The position numbers were made by a program, and so were the translations under genes. 9,783 bases of DNA from an uncultured Oscillospiraceae bacterium (GTDB lineage Bacteria > Bacillota > Clostridia > Oscillospirales > Oscillospiraceae), in contig CAKTGW010000011.1 of NCBI GenBank assembly GCA_934561725.1, positions 1 to 9,783 on the forward strand, written 5' to 3'. This document shows positions 6,496 through 9,783 of this stretch, piece after piece (the first letter of the stretch is position 1; every line of letters starts with the position of its first letter). The notes below the pieces were generated by a model that saw only the letters and a program-made list of their open reading frames with translations, searched no databases and had not been told where the DNA came from.

Positions 6496-6906
6496 TTGAA
6501 AACACTTGAGGCTTCTGCCGTATTTCTCACCGGCGCCCTTGGCTACTGGGCACTGGAGCTGCTCTGGCGCGGCGAAACACACTGGACCATGCCGCTGACC
6601 GGCGGCATATGCTTTGTCATCATCTATGCCATTGCCAATTTTATGGAGCAGCCTCTGTGGCAGAAATGGATCATGTGCGCCAGCTCCATCACCGCAGCTG
6701 AATTTGTAGTCGGTTCCATCGTCAATCTCCGGCTGGGCTGGGCCGTCTGGGACTATACGAGCCGCACGCTGAATCTTTTTGGCCAGATCTGCCCCATGTT
6801 CACCTTCTACTGGCTTTTGCTGTCCATACCGGGCGTATTTCTCAGCAACATACTGCGCTATTATCTATTTATCCCGCTCTACCGGCGCGGCGCTCACAGT
6901 CCCTGA
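6496..6906 (+). CDS. Small CmpB-type (PF06541-like) putative ABC-transporter permease
   Basis: The 136-residue protein has four likely membrane segments (about 6-24, 34-50, 58-78 and 101-125). Its signature is the stretch WDYTSRTLNLFGQIC (85-99), which resembles the WDYSxxPFNLxGxIC motif of the family called putative ABC transporter permease / CmpB, common in Clostridia. No function is established for that family that can be claimed here. I choose the TTG at 6496 because the ribosome binding site GAGGTGAT (6484-6491) lies 8 nt upstream of it. The ATG at 6490 overlaps the ribosome binding site and the upstream Met at 6433 has none. The gene is divergent from infC and overlaps the end of deoC by 13 bp. 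No clear promoter was found in 6440-6495. Confidence 0.72.
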   Translation: MKTLEASAVFLTGALGYWALELLWRGETHWTMPLTGGICFVIIYAIANFMEQPLWQKWIMCASSITAAEFVVGSIVNLRLGWAVWDYTSRTLNLFGQICPMFTFYWLLLSIPGVFLSNILRYYLFIPLYRRGAHSP

Positions 6907-7550
6907 GCCATTGCCAGCTTGACAACACGGCTGGTTCCCAGCCGGTCGGCTCCCAGCTCTATGAAATGCGCGGCGTCAGCCAGTGTAGAAATACCGCCGG
7001 CCGCTTTTACTTTTACCTCCGGCGCGGTATACCGGCGCAGGAGCGCTACATCCTCTGCCGTAGCTCCGCCGCTGGAAAAGCCGGTTGACGTCTTAATAAA
7101 ATCCGCACCGGACTGCGAAACGATCCGGCACAGCTCGATCTTTTCATCCTGTGTGAGCAGGCAGGTCTCGATAATGACTTTGAGGATACTGTCCGGGCAG
7201 GCTGCGCGGACAAGCCGGATCTCTTCCAAAAGCTCAGTCCACATTTTATCCTTCACATATCCCAGATTGATCACCATATCGATCTCTTTTGCGCCGTCAA
7301 GAACAGCCTGACGCGCCTCGGCAGCCTTGATGGCAGAGGTGCTGTATCCATTTGGAAAACCTATGACCGTGCACACAGGCAGCCTGTCCTGCAGATATTC
7401 CGCTGCGCGCGCCACATAAGCCGGCGGAATGCACACGGAAGCCACCCCATATTGAACGCCCTGATCACAGAGCGTCCGGATCTCTGCCCAACTGCAATCC
7501 GGCCGCAGCAGAGTATGGTCGCAGCAGGAGAGAATTTTCTGAATATCCAT
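6894..7550 (-). CDS. deoC: Deoxyribose-phosphate aldolase
   Basis: DeoC is a cytoplasmic class I aldolase that cleaves 2-deoxy-D-ribose 5-phosphate to glyceraldehyde 3-phosphate and acetaldehyde in deoxynucleoside salvage. The 218 residues are the normal length for the Firmicutes form. The TIM-barrel active-site residues are all present: Asp91 in KEIDMVINLG, the Schiff-base Lys153 in FIKTSTGF and Lys182 in VKAAGGI. Conserved CDHTLLRP near the N-terminus and GADRLGTSR near the C-terminus are also clear. The start at 7550 has AAAGGG 7 nt upstream and a good promoter further upstream. It appears as a single gene, with no deoB, pdp or cdd beside it. Its last four codons overlap the convergent CmpB-type gene. 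Confidence 0.98.
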   Translation of the reverse strand: MDIQKILSCCDHTLLRPDCSWAEIRTLCDQGVQYGVASVCIPPAYVARAAEYLQDRLPVCTVIGFPNGYSTSAIKAAEARQAVLDGAKEIDMVINLGYVKDKMWTELLEEIRLVRAACPDSILKVIIETCLLTQDEKIELCRIVSQSGADFIKTSTGFSSGGATAEDVALLRRYTAPEVKVKAAGGISTLADAAHFIELGADRLGTSRVVKLAMAQGL

Positions 7551-7584
7551 AGAAGCACCCTTTCATATAACTGACGTATTGTGT

Positions 7585-7613
7585 ATTTTACTCCTGATCT
7601 CCGAAAACATCAA
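7585..7613 (-). promoter_or_regulatory. Sigma-A promoter of deoC
   Basis: On the minus strand TTGATG (7608-7613) and TAAAAT (7585-7590) have a 17-bp spacer. Transcription would start around 7578, giving a leader of about 28 nt. It lies within the 159-bp gap between deoC and the divergent SSB-like gene. I saw no obvious operator palindrome over it and no clear promoter for the SSB-like gene. Confidence 0.62.
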
Positions 7614-7709
7614 GGGGCTTTTGGGCGCTCCGGGCAAATCGGCAGGACTTGCTCATATCCTCTCTGCACAGCGAATACACTGTTGTATCAAACAATACGA
7701 GGTGTGCTT

Positions 7710-8324
7710 ATGGAATATCTGAGAGAGACGAACCGCGTGGAGCTCTGCGGCACTGTCGCCGGCAGGAGCGTTTTATCTCATGTGAGCCGTGATGTGGAAT
7801 TTTACACATTTCCGCTGGAGGTCGCACGGCTCTCCGGCAATATAGACCGGCTGAACATCATCGTGCGCCGTGAACTGCTGGAGCAGACAGAGCTGGAGGA
7901 AGCCGCCTGTCTTACTGTGATCGGCGAGCTGCGCTCCTTCAACAATAAAAGTGACACCGGCAACCGGCTGATCATCACCGTCTATGCCAAGGAGCTGCGC
8001 TTTGACGAGAGCACAGACAGCAACCGCGTCTGGCTGACCGGTACCCTATGCAAAAAGCCGAACCTGCGAACCACGCCCATGGGCCGTGATATATGCGATC
8101 TGATGCTGGCCGTAAACCGTCATTACGGTCGAAGTGACTATCTGCCCTGTATTGCCTGGGGTGCCCGCGCCCGGGAAGCCGCAGAATGGGATATAGGCAC
8201 AGTGATCTCCCTGGAGGGGCGCATACAGAGCCGGTGCTACATAAAAACGATCGACGGTGAGCCTGTTGAAAAAACGGCCTTTGAGGTATCCGTAACCGAT
8301 CTGCGCCGGGATACGATCGTATAA
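7710..8324 (+). CDS. Tandem OB-fold single-stranded-DNA-binding-like protein without acidic tail
   Basis: The 204-residue protein seems to hold two OB folds. The first (about 8-98) starts NRVELCGTV and ends in VYAKELRF. The second (about 105-200) starts NRVWLTGTL and has the typical SSB strand pattern KKPNLRTTPMGRDICD followed by LMLAVNR and DYLPCIAWG. The repeated NRVxLxG openings support an internal duplication. Canonical SSB binds and protects single-stranded DNA and recruits partners through a C-terminal acidic tip (DDDIPF-like). Here the protein ends in VTDLRRDTIV, so that tip is absent, and there is no flexible glycine/glutamine-rich linker. ATG 7710 is chosen because GAGGTG (7699-7704) is correctly spaced; the frame extends upstream but would run through the deoC promoter. 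A PriB-like or accessory SSB role is possible; the biological function is unknown to me. Confidence 0.82.
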   Translation: MEYLRETNRVELCGTVAGRSVLSHVSRDVEFYTFPLEVARLSGNIDRLNIIVRRELLEQTELEEAACLTVIGELRSFNNKSDTGNRLIITVYAKELRFDESTDSNRVWLTGTLCKKPNLRTTPMGRDICDLMLAVNRHYGRSDYLPCIAWGARAREAAEWDIGTVISLEGRIQSRCYIKTIDGEPVEKTAFEVSVTDLRRDTIV

Positions 8325-8326
8325 AG

Positions 8327-8365
8327 CAGCTCCGCCGGAAGGCTGCAGGCTTTCCGGCGGAGCTG
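8327..8365. terminator. Long GC-rich stem-loop between convergent SSB-like gene and lysA
   Basis: A 17-bp stem (8327-8343 with 8349-8365, one G-U pair) encloses a TGCAG loop and begins 2 bp after the SSB-like stop codon. The following T-tract is poor (TTCATTTCATTT), and the minus-strand side is poorer still. It is placed where a shared terminator for the two convergent genes is expected. Confidence 0.75.
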
Positions 8366-8385
8366 TTCATTTCATTTAATACAAA

Positions 8386-9627
8386 TCAAAAATTCAGAGT
8401 GGCAAAATAATCATCCGGCGTCTCTGCGCGGCGGATCATTTTGGGCGTGCCGTCCTCCTGAAGAAGGATCTCAGCAGAACGAAGCTTGCCATTATAGTTG
8501 TAGCCCATGGAGTGACCATGTGCGCCGGTATCGTGAATGATCACGAAGTCGCCCTTTTCGATCAGCGGCAGCCAGCGGTCTACGGCAAACTTATCATTGT
8601 TCTCACACAGGCCGCCGGTAACGTCATACAGATGATCGCAGGGAGCATCCTCCTTGCCGGCCACAGTGATATGATGATAGGCGCCGTACATGGCAGGACG
8701 CATCAGATTGCAGGCGCAGGCGTCCAGTCCCACATAGTTCTTGTGGGTATGCTTGTGATGCAGACAGCGGGTAACAAGGCAGCCGTAAGGTGCCAGCATG
8801 AAACGTCCCAGCTCTGTGCACAGGCGTACATCACCCATGCCGGCAGGAACCAGGATCTCGTTGTATACCTTGCGCACGGCCTCTCCGATATACTCAATAT
8901 CGTTGGCCTGCTGATCCGGACGATAGGGTACGCCCACGCCGCCGGAAAGATTAATAAAGCCAATATGGCAGCCGGTCTCCTCCTTCAGCTCCACTGCAAG
9001 GCGGAACAGCTGCATGGCCAAGGTGGGATAATAGTCATTGGTCGTGGTATTGGAAGCCAGGAAGGCATGAATTCCAAATTCCTTTGCGCCCTTTTCCTTC
9101 AGAATACGGTATGCCTGGAACATCTGAGGCTTGGTCATGCCATATTTGGCATCGCCGGGCGAATCCATGATCGTATTGCTGATAGAAAAGTATCCGCCGG
9201 GATTGAATCGGCAGGAGATCTTCTCCGGAATATAGCCGATCGTCTTTTCCAGAAAATCAATATGGGTAATATCATCCAGATTGATCGTCGCGCCCAGCTT
9301 GGCTGCCAGCTGAAAATCCTCTGCCGGCGTATCATTGGACGAGAACATGATCTCATCCCCGGTAATGCCGCATTTTTCGCAGAGCATCAGCTCGGTAAGC
9401 GAGGAGCAGTCCATACCGCAGCCCTCTTCATGCAGGATCTTCATAATGGTAGGATTCGGCGTGGCCTTTACTGCAAAGAATTCCTTATAGCCCTTATTCC
9501 ACGAAAACGCCTGATACAGGCGGCGCGCATTCTCCCGGATCCCCTTTTCATCATAGAGATGATAGGGCGTGGGGAACTGCTTTGAAAACTCCTGAAGCTG
9601 CTCAAGAGTTACAAAAGTCTTTTTCAT
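8386..9627 (-). CDS. lysA: Diaminopimelate decarboxylase-like PLP enzyme
   Basis: The 413-residue protein belongs to the alanine-racemase-fold (type III) PLP decarboxylases. LysA converts meso-diaminopimelate to lysine, the last step of lysine synthesis. The PLP lysine is Lys54 in FFAVKATPNP. A histidine in GIHAFLASNT (His187), the phosphate-binding glycine loop NLSGGVGVPY (227-236), TELGRF (Glu272) and the catalytic cysteine Cys341 in GGLCENND are present, followed by a C-terminal KGDFVIIHDTGAHGHSMG. The usual LysA motif is CESGD; here it is CENND, a variant seen in a distinct clade of annotated LysA proteins, so specificity should be taken with some care. The start at 9627 has AAAGGAT about 10 nt upstream. 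It follows the histidine-kinase gene by 42 bp and may be co-transcribed with it. No lysine riboswitch fits in that gap. Confidence 0.9.
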   Translation of the reverse strand: MKKTFVTLEQLQEFSKQFPTPYHLYDEKGIRENARRLYQAFSWNKGYKEFFAVKATPNPTIMKILHEEGCGMDCSSLTELMLCEKCGITGDEIMFSSNDTPAEDFQLAAKLGATINLDDITHIDFLEKTIGYIPEKISCRFNPGGYFSISNTIMDSPGDAKYGMTKPQMFQAYRILKEKGAKEFGIHAFLASNTTTNDYYPTLAMQLFRLAVELKEETGCHIGFINLSGGVGVPYRPDQQANDIEYIGEAVRKVYNEILVPAGMGDVRLCTELGRFMLAPYGCLVTRCLHHKHTHKNYVGLDACACNLMRPAMYGAYHHITVAGKEDAPCDHLYDVTGGLCENNDKFAVDRWLPLIEKGDFVIIHDTGAHGHSMGYNYNGKLRSAEILLQEDGTPKMIRRAETPDDYFATLNF

Positions 9628-9648
9628 TTTGCATCTATCCTTTCATAT

Positions 9649-9663
9649 CCCGAAAGTATCGGG
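9649..9663 (-). other. Small hairpin just upstream of the lysA ribosome binding site
   Basis: CCCGA and TCGGG pair around a 5-nt loop in the 42-bp gap between the kinase stop and the lysA start. There is no T-run, so it is probably not a terminator. It could modestly affect lysA translation. Confidence 0.3.
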
Positions 9664-9669
9664 GAAATA

Positions 9670-9783
9670 TCAAATTCTGTCAAAAAGCAGGCGGATGGTC
9701 GTTCCTTCTCCCGCTTTACTGTCCAGCTCAATGCGCGCCTGATGAAAGGCTGCACCATTTTTTACAATACTTAGCCCGAGGCC
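9670..9783 (-). CDS. Sensor histidine kinase, C-terminal fragment (enters from right edge)
   Basis: Only the final 37 residues are in the window. They begin GLGLSIVKNGAAFHQA, the G2 box of the ATP-binding domain of HPK-type histidine kinases, followed by ELDSKAGEGTTIRLLF, the standard last strand pair (normally GxGTTFxxxLP). The frame ends at TGA 9670. The rest of the kinase, and any partner response regulator, lies to the right outside the window, so the signal sensed is unknown. Confidence 0.9.
   Translation of the reverse strand, partial: GLGLSIVKNGAAFHQARIELDSKAGEGTTIRLLFDRI

Noticed and set aside
7649..7681. Possible promoter TTGCTC/TACACT for the SSB-like gene
   Set aside because: The spacer would be 21 bp and both hexamers are imperfect, with no 0A box; not strong enough to annotate.
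8512..9585. 357-residue open frame opposite lysA
   Set aside because: Antisense shadow of a well-conserved PLP enzyme; no recognisable domain or start signal.
9628..9669. Lysine riboswitch ahead of lysA
   Set aside because: The gap to the preceding gene is only 42 bp, far too small for the roughly 170-nt L-box aptamer.
1..9783. Mobile elements, CRISPR arrays, defence or toxin-antitoxin systems, tRNAs
   Set aside because: No transposase-like proteins, regularly spaced repeats, tRNA cloverleaf patterns or paired small toxin/antitoxin frames were seen; gene content is core metabolism, translation and sporulation.

Overview
The window looks like chromosomal core sequence from an anaerobic, spore-forming Clostridia (Firmicutes), probably Oscillospiraceae-like. 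The evidence is a moderately GC-rich composition, strong GGAGG-type ribosome binding sites, consensus housekeeping promoters, an infC-rpmI-rplT cluster, a SpoIIE-like gene behind a Spo0A-type promoter, and a SpoVB-like flippase. The taxonomic placement is inferred from gene content and protein style only; no search was run. I see no phage, IS element, CRISPR array, tRNA or rRNA.

Left part (1-3385). The 5' end of a spoIIE-like gene runs leftward off the edge. It is divergent from recG (branch-migration helicase), which is followed after 53 bp by a LysE/ArgO-family amino-acid exporter. No terminator separates recG from the exporter, so they probably form one transcript, ending at a perfect 42-bp palindromic bidirectional terminator.

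Middle part (3451-6439). A SpoVB/MATE-like lipid-linked oligosaccharide flippase converges on the leftward infC-rpmI-rplT translation operon. A large nested inverted repeat overlaps the flippase stop codon, and a bidirectional terminator sits between the two units. The infC operon has a near-consensus extended -10 promoter, a leader of about 185 nt with a strong attenuator-like hairpin, and an apparently non-canonical ATC start codon for IF3. This is the classic arrangement for autoregulated ribosomal-protein/IF3 synthesis.

Right part (6496-9783). A small CmpB-type (PF06541-like) membrane protein with a probable TTG start overlaps tail-to-tail by 13 bp with deoC (deoxyribose-phosphate aldolase). 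Divergent from deoC is a tandem-OB-fold SSB-like protein that lacks the usual acidic SSB tail. It converges, across a long stem-loop, on a diaminopimelate-decarboxylase-like gene (lysA). Just upstream of lysA and on the same strand is the very end of a sensor histidine kinase that enters from the right edge.

Most genes are ordinary housekeeping functions and I found no convincing new multi-gene system. The items most worth a second look are the two regulatory regions (spoIIE promoter, infC leader and start), the nested repeat at the flippase 3' end, and the tail-less double-OB SSB. No stretch longer than 300 bp lacks a gene; the two largest gaps (363-576 and 6219-6495) hold promoters and the infC leader.
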